A DNA stretch of 64,000 nucleotides from Alphaproteobacteria bacterium (lineage in GTDB: Bacteria > Pseudomonadota > Alphaproteobacteria > Rhizobiales > GCA-2746425). A program made the translations under genes and the position numbers. The notes beneath the pieces are model-generated. The model was not told the origin of the DNA, did no database searches, and was given only the letters and a program-made list of their open reading frames with translations. This document shows positions 8,152 through 16,556 of this stretch, piece by piece. Location of the stretch: NCBI GenBank assembly GCA_024743215.1, contig JANSWZ010000002.1, positions 434,001 through 498,000 on the forward strand, written 5' to 3'. Numbering within the stretch: position 1 is the stretch's first letter; each line of letters begins with the position of its first letter.

Positions 8152-8652
8152 ATGAAGTTTCCGGGAATATCAGCACTCACCATCGCGATTGGCACAATGA
8201 CATGCGCATTGGCACCCATCGCCAATGCGGCCGACAAACCAGCGGGCCGGTTCACGGCTGAACTGACATTCGATGCCATTGATACAGCTGGCAAAGGGTA
8301 CATTCATCAAGGAGATCTGGAAGAATTCCGCTCCAATGTGTTTTCAAGCATGGATTATGATGACAGCGGAAAGCTGACCTATCAGGAATTCACTGCATGG
8401 GACCCTGGCTTCTCGAGCATTGCTGAGGAAGATGGGAAATCCGAGGCCTACACCACAGCGACAAAAATTGTATTCGCGTTCTGGGATCGCGATGGCAATG
8501 GCGAAATCAATGAAGCGGAAATGCGCTTTGCCATGAATGCCGACTTTCGCCGTGCCGATCTCGACGATAATGGTACGCTATCGCAATCTGAATTCATCGG
8601 CGGTTTCGCGGTGATTGTTGCCATGCGTGCTGCGATCCGGCCCGACCTTTAA
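8152..8652 (+). CDS. Secreted EF-hand calcium-binding protein
   Basis: A 166-residue protein with an N-terminal signal peptide (hydrophobic core then PIANAADKP). Three loops follow the Asp-x-Asp/Asn-x-Gly EF-hand pattern: DYDDSGKLTYQEF, DRDGNGEINEAEM and DLDDNGTLSQSEF. A degenerate first loop, DTAGKGYIHQGDLEEF, completes two EF-hand pairs. It is probably periplasmic and binds Ca2+. The start at ATG 8152 is preceded by GGGGATG and begins the signal peptide. It lies 26 bp upstream of a cytochrome b561 gene and divergent from marR, so these form a small regulated unit of unknown purpose. Confidence 0.85.
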   Translation: MKFPGISALTIAIGTMTCALAPIANAADKPAGRFTAELTFDAIDTAGKGYIHQGDLEEFRSNVFSSMDYDDSGKLTYQEFTAWDPGFSSIAEEDGKSEAYTTATKIVFAFWDRDGNGEINEAEMRFAMNADFRRADLDDNGTLSQSEFIGGFAVIVAMRAAIRPDL

Positions 8653-8678
8653 ACTTCTGAAGCCGAATGGAGGCGGAT

Positions 8679-9212
8679 ATGAAAAGCACAAAACAATCCT
8701 ATGGACGCTTTGCAGTCAGCATTCACTGGTTAAGCGCCATCCTAATTCTGGTGCTGTTGGGGTCTGGTCTCAGGTCAGACATGACCCTGGATCCAGCCGT
8801 AAAAATCATGATCCTCCGGGTTCATATTCCTGTCGCGATTCTGGTGCTGGTCCTCACAGTGGTGCGGCTGGTCTGGTGGTGGCGTTTTGATAAAAAACCA
8901 GCCCCGCTTGACGGGACACCTTCATGGCAGGAAAGCATCGCTGTATGGACGCATCGGCTGCTTTATGTGTTGCTGTTCGTGATGCTGGGTAGCGGTATTG
9001 GACTGTCCATCCTGTCCGGTGCACCGGATGCCGTGTTTGGCAATGCCGAACTACCGGATTTTTCACAATACCCACCACGCATTGCCCACGGAATAGCGGC
9101 CAAGATACTGGCTGGGCTGATTGCACTTCATGCAGGTGCTGCGCTGTTTCATCATTTCATGAAAAGAGATGTGACCTTGAAACGAATGTGGTTTCAGAAG
9201 AGTTCGAGTTAA
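8679..9212 (+). CDS. Cytochrome b561 family protein
   Basis: A 177-residue protein with four membrane helices and well-placed histidines for two b-type haems: SIHWLSA in helix 1, LRVHIPVAILV in helix 2, WTHRLLYV in helix 3 and ALHAGAALFHHF in helix 4. This matches prokaryotic cytochrome b561 (YceJ type), which moves electrons between quinol and a periplasmic or membrane partner. ATG 8679 is preferred over ATG 8667 because GGAGGCGG lies directly upstream. The stop codon overlaps the end of the convergent gamma-glutamyltransferase gene by 4 bp. Co-transcription with the EF-hand gene is likely. Confidence 0.88.
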   Translation: MKSTKQSYGRFAVSIHWLSAILILVLLGSGLRSDMTLDPAVKIMILRVHIPVAILVLVLTVVRLVWWWRFDKKPAPLDGTPSWQESIAVWTHRLLYVLLFVMLGSGIGLSILSGAPDAVFGNAELPDFSQYPPRIAHGIAAKILAGLIALHAGAALFHHFMKRDVTLKRMWFQKSSS

Positions 9213-10780
9213 TCCACAACCACGAAAACGCCTTCACGGCGCGGGTCCCCTGCGCCGTTAAAGCGACCACGAGGGGTCCGCTCTACAGCGTGAACGCCGC
9301 CGAAATAAAGGCTTTGCTCCTGCCAGAATTCGGTCTCGGGAAACACACCTTCCAGCGCCTTTGCTTCCGGCTGGTTGCTATAATCTTCGATATCCAGTCG
9401 CCGCCTTTCTCCGTGAATGCGTGGCCGATGCACGGCCTCGCGAATGCCCATGCCAGTTAAAAAACGATTGGCCAAAACCTGATAAAGGGCAGTGCGAATG
9501 CGATTTGAACCGCCAGATCCCAAGGCCAACAAGGTCCCGTCTGCACCATCGGCAATAGTGGGCGCCATCATTGATGACAGGCGTCGTTGCCCCTTGGGTT
9601 GCGGTTGCCAACCGGTCGGCCCTGCCGGATTGACATCCTCTTCCCCAAGCATGTTGTTCAACATGTAGCCACGACCGGGAACGATCTGGCCATTGCCCTC
9701 GCCATTGGTGACGGTCACGGCAACCGCATTGCCATGGCGATCTATGACGCTGATATGCGTGGTTCCGTTAAATCCGTCTTTTGTACCTGCCTGCTCCGGC
9801 TGTTTTGCCTGCACTTTGAATTTTTCAGCTATTTCTGAGCCTGACCGGCCAGAGCGCCAAAAACGATCCACCTGTGCAATTGCATCTGCCCTGCCGGCCA
9901 GCGGCGATGAGGGGGTGCTGTCTGCGCTCAGCATGGCAAGCGACAGCACGCCCCCCATTGCTGGCAACGCATTGCTGAACACCCGGCATGCTGAGTTTTC
10001 CCAACGGGTCGGATCACGCAATTGGGCAACATAGTCAGAAAAATCATCGGCCTTTATGTGGCCGCCTTCATCCATCTGCTGCTGCAGCACCCGTTCAGGC
10101 TCGCACAGGCCGTTGAAAGATGCATCGCGACGCTCTGCAAACTCATTGAACAGGTGCCGCAATTCGATATTGTCGAATGCATCACCTTCTGCCAGCAGTT
10201 TCTCATCCGGCGCATATAATAATCTCGCGGGGTCCGATGCCTTCAGAATGGGTGAAACTATTTCAAACAATTTGGCCTGAAGCGGGCTGATCGTCAGACC
10301 ATTTGCACTTGCAAGAGCAGTTTGAAAAAGCTGTTGAATTGTCAAACCTTCATGAACTGCCCGGCCATTGTGAACTGTATGGGCATTCGCTGTATTGCCA
10401 AGGTCGAAGAGGGCAGTCAGACCAGCCTCCATTCCAGGCACGGCACTGGTTCCAGCGCCAATGTGAAACAATTGCCGGACACTGCCAAAATCGGCTTCCA
10501 CCTCCATTGTTTGGGCATCGGTCTGCTTCTGCCCCGGCAGATCAACAAAGAAATCCAGAACTTCCGTTTTTCCGCTACGATGCCGAGCAGTCATGAAGCC
10601 CCCTCCGCCGGGGCTGGCAAAAACCGGCTCGGCAAGACAGGCCGCAATCAATCCGGCAGCGGCGGCCTGAAAGGCATTGCCACCATCATTCAGCGTTCGA
10701 GCGGCCGCATCAGCCGTAACCTTGTGCCCGGCCGCAACAGCCCCGGCCTGCAAATCTCGCGCCTTGTGAAGGAAAGACAT
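9209..10780 (-). CDS. Gamma-glutamyltransferase family protein
   Basis: A 523-residue member of the Ntn-hydrolase GGT family. The autoprocessing and nucleophile site is the first Thr of GTTHISVID (about Thr340), with the downstream NNMLGEEDVNP and MMAPTI motifs and the N-terminal substrate loop VFASPGGGGFM. The precursor would split at Thr340 into large and small subunits. Classical GGTs are exported, but this one starts without a recognisable signal peptide, so a cytoplasmic location is likely. It could act on glutathione, other gamma-glutamyl compounds or a cephalosporin-like amide. It converges with the cytochrome b561 gene. Confidence 0.87.
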   Translation of the reverse strand: MSFLHKARDLQAGAVAAGHKVTADAAARTLNDGGNAFQAAAAGLIAACLAEPVFASPGGGGFMTARHRSGKTEVLDFFVDLPGQKQTDAQTMEVEADFGSVRQLFHIGAGTSAVPGMEAGLTALFDLGNTANAHTVHNGRAVHEGLTIQQLFQTALASANGLTISPLQAKLFEIVSPILKASDPARLLYAPDEKLLAEGDAFDNIELRHLFNEFAERRDASFNGLCEPERVLQQQMDEGGHIKADDFSDYVAQLRDPTRWENSACRVFSNALPAMGGVLSLAMLSADSTPSSPLAGRADAIAQVDRFWRSGRSGSEIAEKFKVQAKQPEQAGTKDGFNGTTHISVIDRHGNAVAVTVTNGEGNGQIVPGRGYMLNNMLGEEDVNPAGPTGWQPQPKGQRRLSSMMAPTIADGADGTLLALGSGGSNRIRTALYQVLANRFLTGMGIREAVHRPRIHGERRRLDIEDYSNQPEAKALEGVFPETEFWQEQSLYFGGVHAVERTPRGRFNGAGDPRREGVFVVVD

Positions 10781-10964
10781 TTAAGGGACCTTTGTGAAAA
10801 TTCGGAGGCCTGGAAGAATTCAGCCGCACCGTAATGGATGTGTGTGCAGCTTCAAACCAGATTTTCAGCCGTTTGAACAACGCAAAAAGGTGTCAGCCAT
10901 AATTTGCGCGCAATTTTGCTGCGAAAGCGCTAAAGACACTCAAAAAGCCGTTGGAGCTGACTTT

Positions 10965-11666
10965 ATGCCGACAATCGCTCTTGTTGACGATGACCGTAAC
11001 ATCCTGACCTCCGTCGCCATGGCGCTGGAATCGGAAGGTTACAGGGTTCAGACCTACACAGATGGAGCCTCTGCGCTTGACGGGCTGATGGATAATCCAC
11101 CCGATATGGCCATTCTGGATATCAAAATGCCACGGATGGATGGCATGGAACTGCTGCGCCGACTGCGCCATAGCAGCGATATGCCGGTGATCTTTCTGAC
11201 ATCGAAGGATGATGAGATTGATGAATTGTTCGGCCTGAAAATGGGCGCGGACGATTTTATCCACAAACCCTTTTCTCAGCGCCTGCTGGTGGAACGTGTC
11301 AAGGCCGTGATGCGTCGTGTCGCGCCTCGTGACGGCAGTGTCATCAAGGAACCCGAAGCCAGCAAAGCCCTGGAGCGCGGTGCGCTGTCCATGGATCAGG
11401 AGCGGCATACCTGCACCTGGAACGGTAAAAATGTGGTTCTGACCGTAACAGAATTCCTGATCCTGTTTGCTCTGGCACAACGACCGGGTGTGGTAAAAAG
11501 CCGAAATGCCTTGATGGATGCAGCTTATGATGATCAGGTCTATGTGGATGATCGCACCATCGACAGCCACATCAAAAGGCTGCGTAAAAAGTTCAAGGCA
11601 ACCGATGATGATTTCGATATGATCGAAACATTGTATGGTGTCGGTTACCGCTTTCGCGAAGGATAG
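10965..11666 (+). CDS. chvI: Response regulator ChvI
   Basis: A 233-residue OmpR-type response regulator. The receiver domain has the acidic pocket VDDD, phospho-acceptor Asp52 in AILDIKMP, the Thr/Lys switch residues ([16 protein letters not shown]), and is followed by a winged-helix DNA-binding domain ending in [20 protein letters not shown]. The neighbours chvG, hprK, EIIA(Man) and ptsH give the synteny known for ChvI in Rhizobiales, where it controls envelope, exopolysaccharide and acid-response genes. ATG 10965 starts the receiver domain directly. Longer frames upstream are not conserved. In many rhizobia pckA is divergent from chvI; here the neighbour is a GGT gene. Confidence 0.93.
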   Translation: MPTIALVDDDRNILTSVAMALESEGYRVQTYTDGASALDGLMDNPPDMAILDIKMPRMDGMELLRRLRHSSDMPVIFLTSKDDEIDELFGLKMGADDFIHKPFSQRLLVERVKAVMRRVAPRDGSVIKEPEASKALERGALSMDQERHTCTWNGKNVVLTVTEFLILFALAQRPGVVKSRNALMDAAYDDQVYVDDRTIDSHIKRLRKKFKATDDDFDMIETLYGVGYRFREG

Positions 11667-11684
11667 GGACTCCAGCAAACCGCC

Positions 11685-13514
11685 ATGTCGGCTTCTGACG
11701 CCACAAAAGAGGATGATCTGCCCCAGTCTGAGGATAAGATTGCCAAACCGGCATCTGCCTTGCGGCGGGTTGCCGAAAAGGCCAAAAAGGGTGCGCGCAG
11801 GCGCGTGCGTTTGTCCCGGCTGACGCCCCGACGGGTTTTGGCGGCTGTCAGTCTGCAGGTTTTCTCATCCCTCACACGACGGATCGTCTTTCTCAATCTT
11901 GCGGCGCTTCTTGTGCTCCTGTCCGGAATCCTGTTTCTCAACCAGTTTCGGGCTGGACTGACAGAAGCCCGGATTGAAAGCCTTTTGACACAGGGCGAGA
12001 TCATTTCGGGGGCCATTGCGGCCTCTGCCAGTGTGCAAACCAATACTATTACAATTGACCCTGATCGGCTTCTGGAACTGCGCAGTGGTGAGAGCATTGC
12101 TGCATTTGAAGATGACGAAGACGCACTTGAGTTCCCCATCAATCCGGAACTTGTCGCCCCCGTTCTGCGTCGGCTGATCTCGCCAACCCGAACGAGGGCG
12201 CGCATATATGATCAGGAAGGCACACTTATCCTGGACAGCCGCGCGCTTTATGCTTCTGGCCAGATCTTGCGGTTTGATCTGCCGCCGGTTGAAGCGGAAC
12301 CTGCCTGGTATGAGTTGCTGTGGCAGAGAGCCAAATTGTGGCTGCGGCGCGGCGACCTGCCGCTCTACAGTGAAGTTGATGGCGGCAATGGTCGCAATTA
12401 TCCTGAGGTGGTGCGCGCGCTGTCGGGGACACCGGCCAGTGAAGTACGTGTGACCGATCAGGGCGAATTAACCGTTGCGGTTGCAGTGCCAATCCAGCGT
12501 TTTCGCGCCGTGCTGGGCTCGTTGCTGCTCTCGACACAAGGCGGCGATATTGATGCCATTGTGCAAGCGGAACGTCTGGCTATTTTCAGGGTCTTTCTGG
12601 TTGCAGCCATCGTTACAATTTTACTGTCCATTCTTTTGGCCAGTACGATTGCGGGACCCATGCGCCGTCTGGCGGCGGCAGCAGACCGGGTGCGCCGGGG
12701 TGTGAAAACCCGTGGTGAGATTCCGGACTTTACCAAACGACGGGATGAAATCGGGCATTTGTCTCAGGCATTGCGCGATATGACCGACGCGCTTTTTACA
12801 CGCATGGCCGCAATTGAAAGCTTTGCTGCGGATGTTTCTCACGAGTTGAAAAACCCACTCACCTCTTTGCGCAGCGCCGTGGAAACCCTGCCACTTGCCA
12901 AGAATGAGGAGCAACGCGAACGACTGTTGAGCGTAATCCTGCATGACATCCGACGGCTGGACCGCCTGATCAGCGACATTTCAGATGCGTCCCGTCTGGA
13001 TGCTGAACTGGCTCGCCAATCCTCAGAACCAGTTGACCTGTGGTTGCTGCTGGATACAGTTGTCGCAATTGCGCGCGAGACCGCAACAGCTACATCTCCA
13101 ACCATCGAACTGAGCATTGATGACGCTTTGAAGGATCAGTTATTCGTCTTGGGAGATGATGGACGTCTGGGACAGGTCATCAACAACCTTCTGGATAATG
13201 CGTGTTCGTTTACAGGCTCGAAGGGCAGTGTGCGTATTTCAGCTGTGTGTGATGATGATGACGTGGTGATTACGATTGAAGATGATGGGCCCGGCATCAG
13301 GCCGGACGTTCAGACACGGATTTTTGAGCGGTTCTATACAGACCGTCCTGAAAGCGAAGATTTTGGTCAGAATTCCGGTCTTGGCCTGTCGATCAGCAAA
13401 CAGATTGTGGAAGCCCATCGCGGAACGATCGAAGCCCAGAACTGGTATCATACCGATGAAGACGTGCCAGCAGGTGCCCGCTTCATCGTTCATCTGCCAT
13501 TGGTGGGAGTCTGA
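11685..13514 (+). CDS. chvG: Sensor histidine kinase ChvG (ExoS)
   Basis: A 609-residue membrane kinase. The order is a long cytoplasmic N-terminus, a membrane segment at about 67-87, a periplasmic sensor domain of ~210 residues, a second membrane segment (~303-323), HAMP, and the kinase core. The H-box SFAADVSHELKNPLTSLRSA carries the phosphorylated histidine, and N, G1 and G2 boxes follow (INNLLDNACSF, EDDGPGI, GLGLSIS). In rhizobia the periplasmic domain is held off by ExoR at neutral pH; exoR is not in this window. It lies 18 bp after chvI and is surely co-transcribed. Confidence 0.93.
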   Translation: MSASDATKEDDLPQSEDKIAKPASALRRVAEKAKKGARRRVRLSRLTPRRVLAAVSLQVFSSLTRRIVFLNLAALLVLLSGILFLNQFRAGLTEARIESLLTQGEIISGAIAASASVQTNTITIDPDRLLELRSGESIAAFEDDEDALEFPINPELVAPVLRRLISPTRTRARIYDQEGTLILDSRALYASGQILRFDLPPVEAEPAWYELLWQRAKLWLRRGDLPLYSEVDGGNGRNYPEVVRALSGTPASEVRVTDQGELTVAVAVPIQRFRAVLGSLLLSTQGGDIDAIVQAERLAIFRVFLVAAIVTILLSILLASTIAGPMRRLAAAADRVRRGVKTRGEIPDFTKRRDEIGHLSQALRDMTDALFTRMAAIESFAADVSHELKNPLTSLRSAVETLPLAKNEEQRERLLSVILHDIRRLDRLISDISDASRLDAELARQSSEPVDLWLLLDTVVAIARETATATSPTIELSIDDALKDQLFVLGDDGRLGQVINNLLDNACSFTGSKGSVRISAVCDDDDVVITIEDDGPGIRPDVQTRIFERFYTDRPESEDFGQNSGLGLSISKQIVEAHRGTIEAQNWYHTDEDVPAGARFIVHLPLVGV

Positions 13515-13519
13515 TCTCC

Positions 13520-13972
13520 GTGCCAGATGACCACATGAAAGGTTCCGCGATTCATGGCACAGTTGTTGTTTGGCAAAACTCAGGCATTCTGATTATCGGC
13601 CGCTCCGGCAGCGGAAAATCTCAATTGGCTCTGGCACTGATGAGCGACGCCACGCGTCCCTGCTCTCTTGTCGCAGATGATGGCGTGCTGTTGCGTGCAG
13701 ATGGCGCAGATCTGTGGGCATCGGTTCCCGCAAGGCTGCGTGGCAAAATCGAACGTTACGGCATGGGCATTGAAACCCATGAATTCGTGGAAACCTGTCG
13801 TCTTGCTTTGGTGGTTGAACTGACGCCAAGAGACCGGATTGAGCGCATGCCAGAACCCGATGTGTTGATCTGGGCGCATGAGGCTGTTTCATTGCCCAAG
13901 TTGATCCTTCCGGAGCAGCCCAGAAATGGTGCCTCGGCTATTTATGCAACCTTGAGGCGCATCAACGCATAG
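13520..13972 (+). CDS. hprK: HPr kinase/phosphorylase, short alphaproteobacterial form
   Basis: A 150-residue protein equal to the C-terminal catalytic half of Firmicute HprK. The P-loop is GRSGSGKSQL and is followed by the VADDGVLLRADG region and the LRGKIERYGMGI segment. It would phosphorylate a serine of HPr, encoded downstream, linking carbon or nitrogen status to regulation rather than sugar uptake. The N-terminal domain of long HprK proteins is absent, as is usual in alphaproteobacteria. The start is GTG 13520, 5 bp after chvG; ATG 13535 is an equally possible start five codons later. Confidence 0.9.
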   Translation: MPDDHMKGSAIHGTVVVWQNSGILIIGRSGSGKSQLALALMSDATRPCSLVADDGVLLRADGADLWASVPARLRGKIERYGMGIETHEFVETCRLALVVELTPRDRIERMPEPDVLIWAHEAVSLPKLILPEQPRNGASAIYATLRRINA

Positions 13973-14081
13973 CTGCTTTGAAAAAGCGTTAAAATCAAAA
14001 ATTGGGCCTTGCCTTCGCACGGTCAATGCACAAGATAAAGACTGTGTTGTTACTGGGTCTGCATTTAAGCTGGGTTGTTCA

Positions 14082-14504
14082 ATGATCGGATTGGTGCTCG
14101 TCACCCACGGTAAGCTTGCGGATGAATTTCGCTCCGCTCTGGAACATGTTGTCGGCGTTCAGGAAGCGATTGCTACTATCTGCATTGGTCCCGATGACAA
14201 TATGGAAACCAGACGTGACGATATTGTCGCCGCCATTCGCTCAGTTGAGACCGGCTCCGGTGTGATTGTACTGACCGACATGTTTGGTGGCACACCTTCA
14301 AATCTCGCGATCTCCGCCATGGAACCTGGCACCATTGAGGTGATTGCTGGTCTGAACCTGCCGATGCTGGTGAAGCTGGCCAGCGTGCGGCGCGATTTGG
14401 GCGTAGTCGACGCTGCGCTCGAGGGGCAGGATGCCGGCCGCAAATACATCAATGTTGCCAGCGCGCTTCTGGGCGCAGCACCTCAAAAGACAACAACAGG
14501 ATGA
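14082..14504 (+). CDS. PTS mannose-type EIIA component (regulatory PTS)
   Basis: A 140-residue cytosolic protein with the EIIA(Man) fold. The phosphorylation site is His9 in LVLVTHGKLA, and the family motif LTDMFGGTPSN is present in the middle. With no EIIB or EIIC gene nearby, it belongs to the incomplete regulatory PTS of alphaproteobacteria, receiving phosphate from HPr and probably modulating the neighbouring ChvG/ChvI kinase system or metabolism. Its stop codon overlaps the start of ptsH (ATGA), showing translational coupling. Confidence 0.92.
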   Translation: MIGLVLVTHGKLADEFRSALEHVVGVQEAIATICIGPDDNMETRRDDIVAAIRSVETGSGVIVLTDMFGGTPSNLAISAMEPGTIEVIAGLNLPMLVKLASVRRDLGVVDAALEGQDAGRKYINVASALLGAAPQKTTTG

Positions 14505-14779
14505 CTGGCGACACGTCAGCACGCACTCTTACCATCTTGAACGCAAAGGGTTTGCACGCGCGCGCGTCAGCCAAATTTGTCAAATGCGCTGGTGCCTTTG
14601 ATGCGTCCGTATCGGTGTCCAAAGACGGACAGACGGTTGGCGGAACGTCCATTATGGGTTTGATGATGCTGGGTGCAACACCTGGAAGCACGGTGGCACT
14701 TTCAGCGACCGGGCCCGACTCCACAGCGGTTCTGAACGCTCTTGAGGCCTTGATCAAAGGTCGCTTCGGCGAGGAATAA
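14501..14779 (+). CDS. ptsH: Phosphocarrier protein HPr
   Basis: A 92-residue HPr. The EI-dependent phosphorylation site is His19 in NAKGLHARASAKF, and the HprK-dependent serine is Ser50 in GGTSIMGLMMLG. Both regulatory sites are therefore intact, in agreement with the hprK gene 530 bp upstream. It acts as the phosphate carrier between EI (ptsP, not in this window) and the EIIA encoded just upstream. The start overlaps the EIIA stop codon by four bases. Confidence 0.93.
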   Translation: MTGDTSARTLTILNAKGLHARASAKFVKCAGAFDASVSVSKDGQTVGGTSIMGLMMLGATPGSTVALSATGPDSTAVLNALEALIKGRFGEE

Positions 14780-14793
14780 AGCCCGCCAAAACG

Positions 14794-14811
14794 TATAAAG
14801 AAATCTTTATA
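14794..14811. promoter_or_regulatory. 18-bp palindrome upstream of ahcY
   Basis: TATAAAGAAATCTTTATA is a perfect dyad (8-bp arms, 2-bp centre) between ptsH and ahcY, 100 bp before the ahcY start. It could be an operator for a methionine-cycle repressor of the ArsR type (SahR/SamR group), which act on ahcY in Proteobacteria. I cannot confirm the match to their consensus. It has no U-tract and does not look like a terminator. Confidence 0.5.
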
Positions 14812-14910
14812 TTTAGTTTGCTTTATGGCTTTCACCATGATAGCAAATCGTCAAATTTACCTGCTTAAAGCCGGTCTTCCATTTCACTTATTTATCAAGG
14901 GCTATTCCTC

Positions 14911-16302
14911 ATGGCTGACTATATTGTCAAAGATCTTTCGCTGGCCGATTGGGGCCGCAAGGAAATTGCGATTGCCGAAACTGAAATGCCGGGCCTGATG
15001 GCTCTGCGCGACGAATTTGGCAAGGAAAAACCGCTGAAAGGCGCGCGGATTGCCGGGTCTTTGCACATGACCATTCAAACCGCTGTTCTGATTGAAACGC
15101 TTGTTGCACTGGGCGCAGAAGTCCGTTGGGCTTCGTGCAATATTTTCTCTACTCAGGATCATGCTGCATCTGCCATTGCAGCATCAGGTGTTCCGGTTTT
15201 CGCTGTCAAAGGCGAAACCCTAGAAGAGTATTGGGACTATGCGGACCGCATCTTCAATTGGGGCAATGGTGAAACTGCCAACCTCATTCTTGATGATGGC
15301 GGCGATGCAACGATGCTGATCCTGTTGGGTGCGCGCGCTGAAAAGGATATTTCGGTTCTCGACAAACCGGAAAACGAAGAAGAAGAAGCCCTTTTCGCGA
15401 CCATCAGAAAGCGTATCGCCGAAACACCAGGCTGGTTCTCCAAAGTTCGTGAGAACCTTCAAGGTGTGTCAGAAGAGACAACCACAGGCGTTCACCGTCT
15501 TTATCAGATGCAACAGCGCGGTGAGCTGCCGTTCCCAGCCATCAATGTGAATGACAGTGTTACCAAATCGAAATTCGACAATCTTTATGGTTGCCGTGAA
15601 AGCCTTGTTGACGGCCTGCGCCGTGCAACCGATGTGATGATGGCAGGTAAAGTGGCCGTCGTATGTGGCTATGGTGATGTTGGCAAAGGATCTGCTGAAT
15701 CCCTGCGCTCGTCCGGAGCGCGCGTTATTGTCACCGAAATCGATCCCATTTGTGCGCTTCAGGCAGCCATGGAAGGATTTGAAGTCGATATACTGGATGA
15801 TGTTGCCTCAAAGGGCGATATTTTCGTGACAACGACCGGCAACAAGGACGTCATCACCGTCGATCATATGCGCGCCATGAAGGACCGGGCCATCGTGTCC
15901 AATATTGGTCACTTTGACAGTGAAATTCAAATTGGTGGACTGCGGAATTTCAAATGGCACAATGTAAAACCTCAGGTTGATGAAGTTGAATTCCCGGATG
16001 GAAAGCGCATCATTGTACTGGCCGAAGGCCGGTTGGTGAATCTTGGCTGTGCAACAGGGCATCCAAGCTTTGTGATGTCAGCCAGCTTCACCAATCAGGT
16101 ACTCGCACAGATGGAATTGTGGAACAGAGGCGACCAGTACAAAAATGAGGTCTATGTCCTGCCCAAGCACCTTGATGAAAAGGTAGCCTTGCTGCATTTG
16201 GCCAAGCTTGGCGTTAAATTGACCCGCCTGACAGATGATCAATCCAATTATATTGATGTACCGGCAGACGGCCCATACAAGCCTGACCACTACAGGTATT
16301 AA
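14911..16302 (+). CDS. ahcY: Adenosylhomocysteinase (S-adenosylhomocysteine hydrolase)
   Basis: A 463-residue cytosolic enzyme that splits S-adenosylhomocysteine into adenosine and homocysteine, removing the inhibitor left by methyltransferases. Visible family signatures are [15 protein letters not shown], the NAD-binding [17 protein letters not shown] with the acidic ribose ligand in [17 protein letters not shown], and the C-terminal KPDHYRY tail that closes the neighbouring subunit's NAD site. GGGCTATTCCTC precedes the ATG. A dyad at 14794-14811 may regulate it. The adenosine product could feed the adenosine deaminase-like gene further downstream. Confidence 0.96.
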   Translation: MADYIVKDLSLADWGRKEIAIAETEMPGLMALRDEFGKEKPLKGARIAGSLHMTIQTAVLIETLVALGAEVRWASCNIFSTQDHAASAIAASGVPVFAVKGETLEEYWDYADRIFNWGNGETANLILDDGGDATMLILLGARAEKDISVLDKPENEEEEALFATIRKRIAETPGWFSKVRENLQGVSEETTTGVHRLYQMQQRGELPFPAINVNDSVTKSKFDNLYGCRESLVDGLRRATDVMMAGKVAVVCGYGDVGKGSAESLRSSGARVIVTEIDPICALQAAMEGFEVDILDDVASKGDIFVTTTGNKDVITVDHMRAMKDRAIVSNIGHFDSEIQIGGLRNFKWHNVKPQVDEVEFPDGKRIIVLAEGRLVNLGCATGHPSFVMSASFTNQVLAQMELWNRGDQYKNEVYVLPKHLDEKVALLHLAKLGVKLTRLTDDQSNYIDVPADGPYKPDHYRY

Positions 16303-16329
16303 TACAAAATTAACCATACACTATATGTA

Positions 16330-16367
16330 GGGGTCGGTGAAAAAAGTGATTCACCGCCCCCTTTTTT
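16330..16367 (+). terminator. Intrinsic terminator after ahcY
   Basis: GGGG-T-CGGTGAA at 16330-16341 pairs with TTCACCG-CCCC at 16350-16360 around an 8-nt loop, followed by six thymines. It lies 28 bp after the ahcY stop codon and fits a strong Rho-independent terminator. Confidence 0.88.
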
Positions 16368-16556
16368 ATGCCCTTAAGCGCTTCCCCCCGATTCGCGAAG
16401 CAGGTAATTTCGACTGATTCGTTTTGGTTGATGCGGATCTTTTAGTCCCAACAACCGTATCGCCCTGGTGGCGACCAACGAATTTTGTGAGTAGCCGATG
16501 TGGCCATTGTATGGGTCACGCTCTGGCGCGTTGAGTTTGGTTCTTGAGGATTACGT

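Noticed and set aside
14780-14910. SAH or SAM riboswitch in front of ahcY
   Set aside because: The leader is only ~130 bp and I cannot find the conserved core of a SAH or SAM riboswitch; only the palindrome stands out.
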